A DNA stretch of 51,925 nt from the IMG/VR virus record IMGVR_UViG_3300032323_001724, positions 1-51,925 of that record. The stretch is one strand, 5' to 3'. Position numbers and translations under genes: made by a program. This DNA comes from a virus. The notes beneath the pieces were generated by a model that had not been told where the DNA came from, ran no database searches, and saw only the letters and a list, made by a program, of their open reading frames with translations. This document shows positions 1-8,088 of this stretch, in pieces; within the stretch, counting starts at the first letter, position 1, and the number at the start of each line of letters is the position of its first letter.

Positions 1-1
1 A

Positions 2-1591
2 GGATATCTCAACGGAGATGTTATAACAGTTACAAGTGGCACATCAAATGCCACATTCACTATTGTTATTGGAGGTCGAAACACTTGGCAGTTTGGCACA
101 GATCGTGCATTAACATTACCTTCGGGTACCAGTAACATACAGTCAGTTCAGCAAAACGGTTATCAATCAAAAATAACGGTGAGTCCTTTCCGAATTCTTT
201 CACAAGCAAGAAGAAGCCAAACTCAAAGTTATTCCTCTGCCAACGAAGATTTCACTTCAGCCGCCAGCGATGGCAATGGCATGATCGCTTTTGTGGGTCT
301 ACAAGGTGGTGTGGCAGAGTTTATCATCGACACGATGGACAACGGTGGTGTGTACGAACGCACAGTGAGATTAAACGGTACTGGCCCAGAATACGGATAC
401 AACAGTTTCAACGACACCGATGATCAAGTATTCCTAAATATTGCTGCCCCAGCAGGTGCAGTGACTTCGATACGATTCAGCTACACTCGAATCAGTAAAA
501 TAGACATAGAGCCAGACGAAGGTGTATTTAGAATTGAAAGTGAACCTACTCAGGATATAGATATCCAATCCGGTCAAGAACTTCGATTGATTGCCACTGA
601 CCGTGTGGACATAGACACCGGTACCAATATGCGTCTGCGAGCGGGTGATGGTAGTGTACAAATTACTACTAACTATCTAGTTCCCGGTGCTACTACGCAC
701 CAATGGGAATTTGCCAACAGTGGTAGATTGCTATTGCCCAACAATACAACATTGAAAGACACTGTTGGCAATGCTATAACATTTGGTTATGAGGCTGGAC
801 TAAATTCACAAGGTGCGGCTGCTATAGCCATTGGTACTGAAGCTGGTTATACCTCACAAGGTGCGAATGCCGTAGCCGTTGGTGCTTATGCTGGTGGTGT
901 CGAACAAGGTGCCAATTCCATAGCCATTGGCCGTCAGGCTGGCGAGACCGCCCAAGCCGCCAACTCAATCATTCTAAATGCCACTGGTGCAACATTAAAT
1001 CAAACCACAGCTAACACATTCACTGTGGCCCCAATTAGAAATATCAGTGCTACCAGCGGAGTATTACAATACAACGCCAGTACCAAAGAAGTTTCATACA
1101 GCAATAGTGTCACTGCCGAACGTTTCAACACTGATCAGATTACTGTGGTAGGCAATAGAATTACTACAACGGTCACAAACGCTAATCTTGAACTAGAATG
1201 TAATGGTACTGGTAGTGTTGTAGTTAACGGCGGCAAATTAATAAATGGATCTTATTCTATAAGTGCTGCCTACAACGGCATTGATATCAAAGCGCCTCTT
1301 ACCTGGAAAGAATTCGATACTGATAGAGTAGTATTAAATTACAATGGTACAGAAAATGGATTTGTAATTGGTACCAATGTGACAGGTGTAACACAAGCGT
1401 GGTTCTTCTACAACAACGGTAGAACTAAATTTCCAACTGCCACAGCACCTGCTCACAGTTATGGAGCAGCCGGAGATGTTGCCGGTATGGTGGCGTTTGA
1501 CGGTTCGTACATTTACTATTGCACCGCAAACTATGTAAACAATTCAACGAACATCTGGAAGCGTGTGGCATTAGATGCTACACCTTGGTAA
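2..1591 (+). CDS. Tail fibre-like structural protein with YadA-type beta-roll repeats (5' partial)
   Basis: The frame is open from the first bases of the window, so the 5' end is missing. The GTG at 179 is only an internal candidate. Between nt 782 and 1000 there are tandem 14-15-residue repeats of the AxAIGxxAG type (AAAIAIGTEAG, ANAVAVGAYAG, ANSIAIGRQAG), the signature of the left-handed beta-roll of YadA-like trimeric adhesin heads. The rest is rich in Thr, Asn, Gly and Val, as in fibrous phage proteins. Structural genes follow directly downstream. I infer a virion fibre or receptor-binding component; a specific T4 homologue cannot be named. Confidence 0.8.
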   Translation, partial: GYLNGDVITVTSGTSNATFTIVIGGRNTWQFGTDRALTLPSGTSNIQSVQQNGYQSKITVSPFRILSQARRSQTQSYSSANEDFTSAASDGNGMIAFVGLQGGVAEFIIDTMDNGGVYERTVRLNGTGPEYGYNSFNDTDDQVFLNIAAPAGAVTSIRFSYTRISKIDIEPDEGVFRIESEPTQDIDIQSGQELRLIATDRVDIDTGTNMRLRAGDGSVQITTNYLVPGATTHQWEFANSGRLLLPNNTTLKDTVGNAITFGYEAGLNSQGAAAIAIGTEAGYTSQGANAVAVGAYAGGVEQGANSIAIGRQAGETAQAANSIILNATGATLNQTTANTFTVAPIRNISATSGVLQYNASTKEVSYSNSVTAERFNTDQITVVGNRITTTVTNANLELECNGTGSVVVNGGKLINGSYSISAAYNGIDIKAPLTWKEFDTDRVVLNYNGTENGFVIGTNVTGVTQAWFFYNNGRTKFPTATAPAHSYGAAGDVAGMVAFDGSYIYYCTANYVNNSTNIWKRVALDATPW

Positions 1592-1618
1592 CGGTAAATA
1601 TACTAAAGAGAGCGGATT

Positions 1619-2194
1619 ATGACAATTCAAACAATTAATATCGGCAATGTGGTAAATGATGGCCTAGGCGATGATCTACGCACGGCCTTTCAAAAGGTCA
1701 ATGCTAACTTTACAGATTTAAGTACTCAGCTAACTATTACTGCCACCAACGTGGGTACAGTAGGCGTAGGTGTTTTCAAAGAAAAAGTAGGCGCTGATTT
1801 AAAATTTAAAAAATTAGTGTCTGGCACAAAGATGCTGTTAAATGAAAACACCGACACTATCACTGTTAACAACACCGCTCCAGATGCTTTTATCAGAATA
1901 GATACAGATGCTGGTGTCATGCTGGCCAGCACACATCAACAAATCACAATGGCAGGCGTTGCCGCTCCGGGGTCAACTACCAGTAGAAAAGACATCGAAG
2001 TCACTGCATTCGGATCCACTATAAGTTTTAAAACCATTGTTCCAGTTACAGACATACTAACTTCCTACGATTTTGGATCTATCACCGGCGCATATACCAA
2101 CGCCATGCAGGTAGTTTTACAATCTGCCAACATAGATTTTGGCACTGTTCTACTTCCCGGACGCATAGACATAGACTGTGGAACAATTGTTTAA
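1619..2194 (+). CDS. Small structural, fibre-associated protein
   Basis: 191 aa, with a purine-rich ribosome-binding region (AAAGAGAGCGG) before the ATG. Residues 15-35 hold a phage fibre motif (GDDLRTAFQKVNANFTDL) often found near the N-terminus of fibre or baseplate-attached proteins. The protein downstream at 4680 has a related motif. The remainder is beta-rich without recognisable catalytic residues. It lies between the YadA-like fibre and the Ig-repeat protein, so a virion role is inferred. The exact function is unknown. Confidence 0.7.
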   Translation: MTIQTINIGNVVNDGLGDDLRTAFQKVNANFTDLSTQLTITATNVGTVGVGVFKEKVGADLKFKKLVSGTKMLLNENTDTITVNNTAPDAFIRIDTDAGVMLASTHQQITMAGVAAPGSTTSRKDIEVTAFGSTISFKTIVPVTDILTSYDFGSITGAYTNAMQVVLQSANIDFGTVLLPGRIDIDCGTIV

Positions 2195-2205
2195 GGACTG
2201 ATCAC

Positions 2206-4683
2206 ATGATAACATGGATCACACCCGCAGGCAGTTTAGGGTTACTCACAGAAAGAGTGCCCATTGATATCGTTCTGCAAGCCACGACTACCCGTACTGT
2301 CACTATCACTTACAGTGTTATCGCAGGCGCACTACCCCGTGGACTAAAACTAATCAACGGTGTAATCAAAGGTTCACCTACTGAAGTCAAAGTCTACACA
2401 GAAAGCAGATTTGTGATTCGAGCCACGGACGGTGTAGATCTCGAAGATCGCACTTTCAACCTCGCAGTAGATGGCAGCGATCAACCAATATGGCTCACAC
2501 AGGAAGGATTTCTAAATGTCGGTCCAGCAGAAGCATATTTTGTTTTAGATAACGCACAGGTAAACTTTCAACTACAAGCACGTGACGAAGATCTCATAGC
2601 TGGTGATGTCTTAGAATTTTATCTCATGCCCAACGGTGGATTGTTGCCTCCTGGGCTCAGCCTCAGCAAGAGCGGAGTAATATCAGGATTCACTGATCCT
2701 ATATTTGCTGTGGAATACACACTAGAAACTTCGGGAGGGTACGACACCGCTCCTTTAGATGTATTTCCCATAGACTTTGTAGAAGCTCGCAGTAATGGTT
2801 ACGACACGTTTGTGTTTGACGGAGTAACCTTTGACTATAATGAGCCAAATAGAACTCCGAGACGACTCAGCAGGATCTACAATTTCATAGTGGCTGTCAC
2901 TGACGGGGTTTATACAGAAACCAGACTGTTTAAAATATATGTAGTCACTGAAGAGTTCTTGCAGGCAGATAACAGTATCGTACAGGTTGACACCAACATA
3001 TTCCAAGCAGATGCCAGCAGTGCTCGTGTGCCTATCTGGATCACTGACAGCAATCTCGGTAGATTCCGTGCCAACAACTATGTGACTATATTTCTAGATG
3101 TATACGATCCGCCAACTCTAAGCGGTACTATTACATATTTTTTACTGCCTACTAATCCAGATGGATCACAAAGCACACTACCCCCGGGCATGGCATTAGA
3201 TACGTCCACAGGCGACATCGCTGGCGCAGTACCGTATCAAGCTAGAATTTCTAGAGATTATCAATTTACAATCCGAGCAGTTAATTATCCGGCGGCGTTG
3301 GCCTATGTATCGTATGTCTACAAAGGTTCATGGAATAACTTTACCACTTATAAAATCAATGACGCTGTAGAATTCTTAGGGGTGACATATATCTGTGTGC
3401 AGGTGCATCTTAATAGAATCCCTACAGATGAAACATACTGGCGAGCAGGTTCATCTAAGACAGAAAAAACATTTACTGTTACTGTGATTGGTGAAATTGA
3501 TAGTGCTGTAGAATGGATCACTGACAGCGACCTCGGAACAATAAAACCTAATACTGCCAGTGAAAAATATATTCAAGCAAAAAGTCTGCTGTACGGAGGA
3601 AGAATCGCCTATGAATTTGTATCCGGTACACTGCCCCCTGGCTTGACATTTTTGCCTACTGGAATATTACAAGGCAAAGTCAAACAGTTTGCAGACGATG
3701 CTGGTCCAGGCCTAACAAGATTTTTTGAACGCTCAGACAGTCTTGCCCCTGCAGAAGACAGTTCAACATTGAGTAGAGATTTTTCTGCGATCTTTGACGG
3801 TGCTACTACCACGTTCGATCTTAAATTCACATTCACTATACGAGCAAGAGACAGTGTGAATTTTGTCACGGTTAATCGCACATTTAATATTGCTGTGCGA
3901 GTTGAGAACAATCAAACTTTTGCCAATCTCTATGTTAGAGCCTTTCAATCTAAATCTAAAAGATTAGCATGGTATAATTTCATTACAGATGCGACTATAT
4001 TCAGGCCCGCGGATCTGTATCGTTATGGGGACTCAAACTTTGGAGTACAAACAGATCTTCAGGTTCTAATATACGCAGGTATAGAAAGTGTCGCTGCTGT
4101 GAAATATGTACAGGCTATGAGTCGTAATCATTATCATAAGAGACTGAAATTTGGTGCTATAAAGACTGCCACTGCCAAAGACACGGTCACACAGGAATCC
4201 GTTTACGAAATCATATATGTAGAAATCATAGATGACTTTGAAAAAAATGGGCGCAGCATCAGCCAAACTGTGAATTTGCCTAATAATATCAACAGCAAAG
4301 TATTGATCAGTTATGACAGCATCAAAGTAGACAGCGATATTCCGTTTGTCAGTGATCGAGATCATCAACGAGTTTTTCCCAACTCAATCAAGAACATGCG
4401 CAAGCGTATACAAGCAGTAGGGGATAGAGATAGAGAATTTCTACCGTTATGGATGCGCAGCACACAATCAGAAGCTGCATTTGAAACAGGATACATACAG
4501 GCACTGCCCCTGTGTTACTGTATTCCGGGTGCCGCTGAAAACATTGTGGCAAGAATCAAAGCCAATGGATTTGATTTTAAAACCATTGACTTTTTGGCAG
4601 ATCGATATGTAATAGATATTATAGACGGGGAAATAGAGGATAAATACCTTGCATTTCCGCAACGTGGAGAAAAACTACCGTGA
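2206..4683 (+). CDS. Large structural protein with tandem Ig-like (He_PIG) modules and a chitin-binding-like insert
   Basis: 825 aa. Four modules begin with WIT/WLT-type segments near residues 3, 94, 276 and 435 (for example PIWITDSNLG and VEWITDSDLG). Most contain a later LPPGLxxxxxGxIxG signature (LPRGLKLINGVIKG, LPPGLSLSKSGVISG, LPPGLTFLPTGILQG), typical of putative Ig/cadherin-like He_PIG domains. Residues about 373-414 carry TYKINDAVEFLGVTYICVQ...YWRAG, resembling a CBM5/12 (ChtBD3) fold. The last 250 residues are different and lack these repeats. It is probably a baseplate or fibre protein that contacts host glycans. The next gene's GTG overlaps its TGA. Confidence 0.75.
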   Translation: MITWITPAGSLGLLTERVPIDIVLQATTTRTVTITYSVIAGALPRGLKLINGVIKGSPTEVKVYTESRFVIRATDGVDLEDRTFNLAVDGSDQPIWLTQEGFLNVGPAEAYFVLDNAQVNFQLQARDEDLIAGDVLEFYLMPNGGLLPPGLSLSKSGVISGFTDPIFAVEYTLETSGGYDTAPLDVFPIDFVEARSNGYDTFVFDGVTFDYNEPNRTPRRLSRIYNFIVAVTDGVYTETRLFKIYVVTEEFLQADNSIVQVDTNIFQADASSARVPIWITDSNLGRFRANNYVTIFLDVYDPPTLSGTITYFLLPTNPDGSQSTLPPGMALDTSTGDIAGAVPYQARISRDYQFTIRAVNYPAALAYVSYVYKGSWNNFTTYKINDAVEFLGVTYICVQVHLNRIPTDETYWRAGSSKTEKTFTVTVIGEIDSAVEWITDSDLGTIKPNTASEKYIQAKSLLYGGRIAYEFVSGTLPPGLTFLPTGILQGKVKQFADDAGPGLTRFFERSDSLAPAEDSSTLSRDFSAIFDGATTTFDLKFTFTIRARDSVNFVTVNRTFNIAVRVENNQTFANLYVRAFQSKSKRLAWYNFITDATIFRPADLYRYGDSNFGVQTDLQVLIYAGIESVAAVKYVQAMSRNHYHKRLKFGAIKTATAKDTVTQESVYEIIYVEIIDDFEKNGRSISQTVNLPNNINSKVLISYDSIKVDSDIPFVSDRDHQRVFPNSIKNMRKRIQAVGDRDREFLPLWMRSTQSEAAFETGYIQALPLCYCIPGAAENIVARIKANGFDFKTIDFLADRYVIDIIDGEIEDKYLAFPQRGEKLP

Positions 4684-5261
4684 CAAGCAATATTAATTTC
4701 GCAGCTATAAATGAAAACTTTCCTGTGGCTGGCCAGGACAACGACACTCAGACGTTTAGAGACAACTTTGATACTATCAAAACCAACTTCTCTTCTGCTA
4801 AAACTGAGATCACAGATCTACAGGATAACGCAGCTAGAACAGATGGTGATAACGATTTCTTATATAATGTAGTAGGATCTCTTACTTTACAAGATGCTTA
4901 TCTACGTAAAAAAGACTATGGTGCTGCTATTGTTGCAGGCACACAGGATATCAGTTTCAAACAGGCTATGTATCATGTAGTGAAGGTTGGAGCAAACACC
5001 AGCCTGTCATTCACAGAATTTCCTACTGGAGTGGTTGATATCACAGGGCTTGGGCAGATTGGTAAAGCTACACTGGAGCTTTACGGCGATGGCTCTGCCA
5101 GAACTATAACATTTACAACCACAGGCGGCACAGTGATTAAAAAATCTCCAGGATTTCCTGGGTCAGTTACAGTTACATCTGCTACTAATCCAGTGATTAT
5201 CGAAGTGTGGCAACACAGTGCCACTGTGATTTTCTTGAACTATCTAGGTTTATACAGCTAA
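4680..5261 (+). CDS. Small virion structural protein
   Basis: 193 aa with a GTG start overlapping the previous stop (GTGA), which indicates translational coupling. Residues 18-45 hold a fibre-type motif (TFRDNFDTIKTNFSSA) similar to that of the gene at 1619. The C-terminal half is Thr/Gly-rich with alternating hydrophobic residues, consistent with beta structure. It is adjacent to the other tail proteins, so a tail or fibre component is inferred. No catalytic motif is visible. Confidence 0.7.
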   Translation: MTSNINFAAINENFPVAGQDNDTQTFRDNFDTIKTNFSSAKTEITDLQDNAARTDGDNDFLYNVVGSLTLQDAYLRKKDYGAAIVAGTQDISFKQAMYHVVKVGANTSLSFTEFPTGVVDITGLGQIGKATLELYGDGSARTITFTTTGGTVIKKSPGFPGSVTVTSATNPVIIEVWQHSATVIFLNYLGLYS

Positions 5262-5491
5262 TGTTTCATCCCCTAAGCGGCGAGTTGTCAGATTACAAAG
5301 ATCAAGAAATTGAAAATCGCCTCATCGAATTGAATAAGAAATATTATGCTGCTGCAAGAATGGGCAGCAAAGATCTCTTGACACAGCTATCTACTTTTGT
5401 TACAATATATAGAGATGAACTCGCAAAGAGGCATGCTCAAAAATTGAAACAGGCAGATGGTGATTTAGGTCAATTGATCAATGTGGACTAA
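5261..5491 (+). CDS. Small charged protein of unknown function
   Basis: 76 aa from the ATG of a TAATG junction with the preceding gene; a longer upstream start exists but would overlap that gene by 55 nt. The sequence is predicted mostly alpha-helical, with a heptad-like central part (DQEIENRLIELNKKYYAAA) and many charged residues. It overlaps the next gene by 11 nt. It links the structural module to the DnaE-like fragment, but its role is unknown. Confidence 0.65.
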   Translation: MFHPLSGELSDYKDQEIENRLIELNKKYYAAARMGSKDLLTQLSTFVTIYRDELAKRHAQKLKQADGDLGQLINVD

Positions 5492-5942
5492 TACAACTCA
5501 ACAACTCATCCAAGGGGTGATGCAGCATGGGCCAGACATACTGAGCCATTGTGCCGCTGCAGACGATCTTTCACAGTATGTGAACAGATTACATCAAGAG
5601 CATTTAAACTATCCAATTCCCCCCACTGCTATAGACTGCACTGAATGGTTCATTCCCAACGAATATCAATGCATGGACATAGAAGCATTTTTGGTAGATC
5701 AATGCCCGAAAGAAAACTATGATCGATTGCTGCAAGAGATCGAGCTATATAGAAGTCATAATTTGGTTCCAGTACTGCGAGCAATGAAATATATAGTAGA
5801 TACTCTTAGGGCTAACAATATAGTATGGGGAGTAGGAAGAGGTAGTAGTGTAGCCAGCTATGTGCTGTTCATAATTGGCGTACATAAAATAGACAGTGTT
5901 AAATACAAGCTACCGATTAACGAATTCTTTAAAGGAGAATAA
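5481..5942 (+). CDS. Truncated DNA polymerase III alpha (DnaE)-like protein
   Basis: 153 aa. Residues about 78-150 match the segment of bacterial C-family polymerase that contains the PGRGSGAGSLVAYALxITxxDP loop: here YDRLLQEIELY, then WGVGRGSSVASYVLFIIGV, then KYKLPINEFF. In DnaE the catalytic Asp pair (PDxDxDF) follows about ten residues later, but this protein stops just before that point, so it cannot be a polymerase by itself. The family assignment comes from motif recognition. A role as nucleotide-binding or host-replisome-interacting remnant is inference. Confidence 0.7.
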   Translation: MWTNTTQQLIQGVMQHGPDILSHCAAADDLSQYVNRLHQEHLNYPIPPTAIDCTEWFIPNEYQCMDIEAFLVDQCPKENYDRLLQEIELYRSHNLVPVLRAMKYIVDTLRANNIVWGVGRGSSVASYVLFIIGVHKIDSVKYKLPINEFFKGE

Positions 5943-5943
5943 A

Positions 5944-6174
5944 ATGGGAAGAACTTATACCTCTATGAGAGGCAAAGAAATTGATATGGAAAAGATGAGC
6001 TTGAGATTTGAAAAAACTCCAGCTGTAGGCAATATGAAAGTCAACGCTCGCGGTGACGAAATTGGCGAAGGCGGCAGAGTAGTACGCACACGTGAACAAG
6101 TGCTGGCAGATTACTATGCACAGAATCCCAATGCTTTGCGTGAGGAAGTTGCGGCTCGCGGCAACAAGAAATAA
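5944..6174 (+). CDS. Small conserved-looking basic protein
   Basis: 76 aa, starting at an ATG four bases after the previous stop region with a strong AAAGGAG upstream; a start at 5896 would lie inside the previous gene. The N-terminus is basic, with a Gly/Arg-rich centre (ARGDEIGEGGRVVRTREQ) and a C-terminal helix (EQVLADYYAQNPNALREEVA). No known domain is recognised. It precedes the GroES-like gene by 8 nt and is probably co-transcribed with it. Confidence 0.7.
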   Translation: MGRTYTSMRGKEIDMEKMSLRFEKTPAVGNMKVNARGDEIGEGGRVVRTREQVLADYYAQNPNALREEVAARGNKK

Positions 6175-6182
6175 GGTAACCT

Positions 6183-6602
6183 ATGTTTAATCTCGAAGCA
6201 CGACACATGCAGGTTCGTCCCTTGTCGAAGGACCTTCTTGTTATTAACATGGACATGGGCGAAATGAAAACTGCAGGCGGCATCGTAATCACCAGTGATG
6301 ACGGTAAAGCACATGGTGTTAAACCTCGTTGGGCTGAAGTTTATAAAGTCGGCGAAGAATGTGAAATCGATGTTACGGTCGGACAATGGGTGCTTATTGA
6401 GCACGGTCGCTGGACTCGTAAGATTAAAATCAACGACGGCGACGGCGAAAAAGAATTTCAAAAAGTAGAAGTCAAGTCTATCATAGCTGTTGCCGACGAA
6501 AGACCGAATGATTTTTATATCGGCCAAGAATTTTCAAACGGTTCGAGCATGAATATCAATCCCGAAGACTTCATGCCCGGTAATATGTCAAAGATCAGCT
6601 AA
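6183..6602 (+). CDS. 31: GroES-type co-chaperonin (T4 gp31-like)
   Basis: 139 aa. The N-terminal part has the Hsp10 signature VRPLSKDLLVI and MKTAGGIVIT, the latter corresponding to the GroES mobile loop and its flanking strand. The middle part (WAEVYKVGE, VGQWVLIEHGRWT) follows the GroES barrel pattern. In T4, gp31 replaces GroES on host GroEL so that major capsid protein folds. The length is greater than GroES (97 aa) because of a C-terminal extension with Asn and Met residues. The next gene starts in a TAATG junction. The gene symbol is by analogy. Confidence 0.85.
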   Translation: MFNLEARHMQVRPLSKDLLVINMDMGEMKTAGGIVITSDDGKAHGVKPRWAEVYKVGEECEIDVTVGQWVLIEHGRWTRKIKINDGDGEKEFQKVEVKSIIAVADERPNDFYIGQEFSNGSSMNINPEDFMPGNMSKIS

Positions 6603-6841
6603 TGGGATTTCGTAAAAGTTGGGATGTAGCTGATATATCAACCCAACTGCATGCCTTGGCCAGAGAATGTGCCAGTCCCTACAATGACGGGTTCACTGCC
6701 TTCTATGCCAAACAAGATCTATATCAGGTCAAAGCTATAGTGGATGCAGCACTAAAAGATTCTCCAGACTTTGGCGATTTGGAGAAAGACTGGTTGCAGG
6801 AACAGGAAAAAAAGCGTATCATTAAGATATTAAAGTCTTAA
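6602..6841 (+). CDS. Hypothetical protein
   Basis: 79 aa, starting in the TAATG overlap with the GroES-like gene. It is predicted alpha-helical and ends in a lysine-rich helix (QEQEKKRIIKILKS). It contains one tyrosine-rich segment (SPYNDGFTAFYAKQDLY). No family is recognised. Coupling to the co-chaperonin suggests co-expression only. Confidence 0.65.
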   Translation: MGFRKSWDVADISTQLHALARECASPYNDGFTAFYAKQDLYQVKAIVDAALKDSPDFGDLEKDWLQEQEKKRIIKILKS

Positions 6842-6850
6842 GGAGATACC

Positions 6851-7222
6851 ATGACTAACCCATTTCGCGATCAAGCGAAGTTTATGACTGCCTGCGATCA
6901 AACTGTAGATCGTGGCAATACAGATCAATTCAATATGTATCTTAAATTAATTGAAGAAGAAGCAGAAGAGCTTAATCAAGCAATTATAGACAAAGATAGA
7001 GTTGAGATACTTGATGCATTGATCGACATGTTAGTTGTCACCATTGGTGCTATTCATTCTGCAGGGTTCGATGCCGAAGGTGCCTGGAAAGAAGTCATGC
7101 AAACTAACTTCAATAAAATCGATAAAGACACCGGCAAGGTTGTTAAGCGTGAAGATGGAAAAGTTCTCAAGCCTGATGGTTGGACTCCGCCAAATCTTAA
7201 AGAGTTTTTGAGTAAAAAATGA
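6851..7222 (+). CDS. MazG-like nucleotide pyrophosphohydrolase
   Basis: 123 aa with a good AAGGAGAT ribosome-binding site. An all-alpha NTP pyrophosphohydrolase signature is visible: EEEAEEL (residues 35-41), then EILDALIDMLV with E52 and D55, giving the ExxE...ExxD metal-binding pattern. The C-terminus (KREDGKVLKPDGWTPPNL) is shared with phage members of the MazG/HisE-like family. Such enzymes hydrolyse (d)NTPs to NMPs. In phages, adjustment of nucleotide pools or of alarmone levels has been proposed. It is followed by a 4-nt overlap (ATGA). Confidence 0.8.
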   Translation: MTNPFRDQAKFMTACDQTVDRGNTDQFNMYLKLIEEEAEELNQAIIDKDRVEILDALIDMLVVTIGAIHSAGFDAEGAWKEVMQTNFNKIDKDTGKVVKREDGKVLKPDGWTPPNLKEFLSKK

Positions 7223-7662
7223 AAATAGGATTTACCTGTTCAACTTTTGATTTGTTTCATGCCGGGCATATTATGATGCTTAAAGAAGCAAAAACTCAAT
7301 GCGATCATTTAATTGTGGGATTGCAAACTGATCCCACAATTGATCGACCTGGAATTAAAAATAAACCTATCCAAAGTGTGTTTGAACGTTACGAACAACT
7401 CAAAGCCTGTAGATACATCGACGAAATTCTTGTCTATGAAACAGAAGCCGATCTTGTAAACATCTTGCTTTCTTATCCTATTAATGTTAGAATACTAGGA
7501 CAAGAATACGAAAGTGAAGATTTCACAGGACGATATGAGTGTATAAATCATGGCATTGAATTTTATTTCAACAAACGAGAACATAATTTTTCAACCAGTG
7601 AACTGCGACAGCGAGTAATTGCTGCTGAAATTAACAAAGGACTAAAAAATGAATCAACATGA
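7219..7662 (+). CDS. Cytidylyltransferase-like (TagD/HldE-C type) nucleotidyltransferase
   Basis: 147 aa. The N-terminal FTCSTFDLFHAGH carries the HxGH nucleotide-binding motif (H14, H17), and STSELRQR at 125-132 corresponds to the (I/S)STxxxR motif of the alpha/beta phosphodiesterase nucleotidyltransferases. The length matches glycerol-3-phosphate cytidylyltransferase (about 130-145 aa). Substrate cannot be deduced; glycerol-phosphate, sugar-phosphate and ethanolamine-phosphate are all possible. It is coupled by ATGA to the MazG-like gene and overlaps the next gene by 14 nt. Confidence 0.8.
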   Translation: MKIGFTCSTFDLFHAGHIMMLKEAKTQCDHLIVGLQTDPTIDRPGIKNKPIQSVFERYEQLKACRYIDEILVYETEADLVNILLSYPINVRILGQEYESEDFTGRYECINHGIEFYFNKREHNFSTSELRQRVIAAEINKGLKNEST

Positions 7663-7900
7663 TGAAAACATAGAAGTAATGAAAGACCTTAGAAACAGAT
7701 TAGACTCTGTTATCAATAAAGAAGATAACAGAAAACCGTTAATTGATTATCCCGATGCCGTCAAACACAAATATATTAGTTTTGTTAAAAGTGGATTTAG
7801 GATCTTGGCTGGCGTAACACTTTGCTTTGGTGAATTTGCAATTGCTGGCGGATTGCTAATCGTCGCAGAACTGTTAGGCATTGCTGAGGAATTAGTATGA
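7649..7900 (+). CDS. Small protein with hydrophobic C-terminal half
   Basis: 83 aa. The first half is charged (EVMKDLRNRLDSVINKEDNR). Residues about 52-82 form one long or two short hydrophobic helices (FRILAGVTLCFGEFAIAGG, then LLIVAELLGIAEEL), consistent with a membrane hairpin. It overlaps the previous gene by 14 nt and the next by 4 nt. No family is recognised. Confidence 0.6.
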   Translation: MNQHDENIEVMKDLRNRLDSVINKEDNRKPLIDYPDAVKHKYISFVKSGFRILAGVTLCFGEFAIAGGLLIVAELLGIAEELV

Positions 7901-8088
7901 GAAATATAGATTTAGTAGATGCTGTAATAAAATTGCATGATATTGCTCGATTAGTAGAAGTTGAAATAGGCAAAGGCAACCTATCAGACGACCTGCGTGG
8001 TATAGCAGATCGATTACACGCACTTAGCGTAGAACAAAATCGTGCCAGCTATGCAGCCGACGAAATTATTAAACAGGTAAAAGAATGA
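7897..8088 (+). CDS. Small helical protein of unknown function
   Basis: 63 aa, coupled on both sides by ATGA overlaps, the second to the clamp-loader gene. The sequence is entirely alpha-helical in character (LVDAVIKLHDIARLVEVEI, then IADRLHALSVEQNRA). No motif is recognised. It is probably expressed with gp44. Confidence 0.6.
   Translation: MRNIDLVDAVIKLHDIARLVEVEIGKGNLSDDLRGIADRLHALSVEQNRASYAADEIIKQVKE

Noticed and set aside
1593-1600. GGTAAATA as a late promoter for 1619
   Set aside because: It differs from the box in a core position and has no other support.
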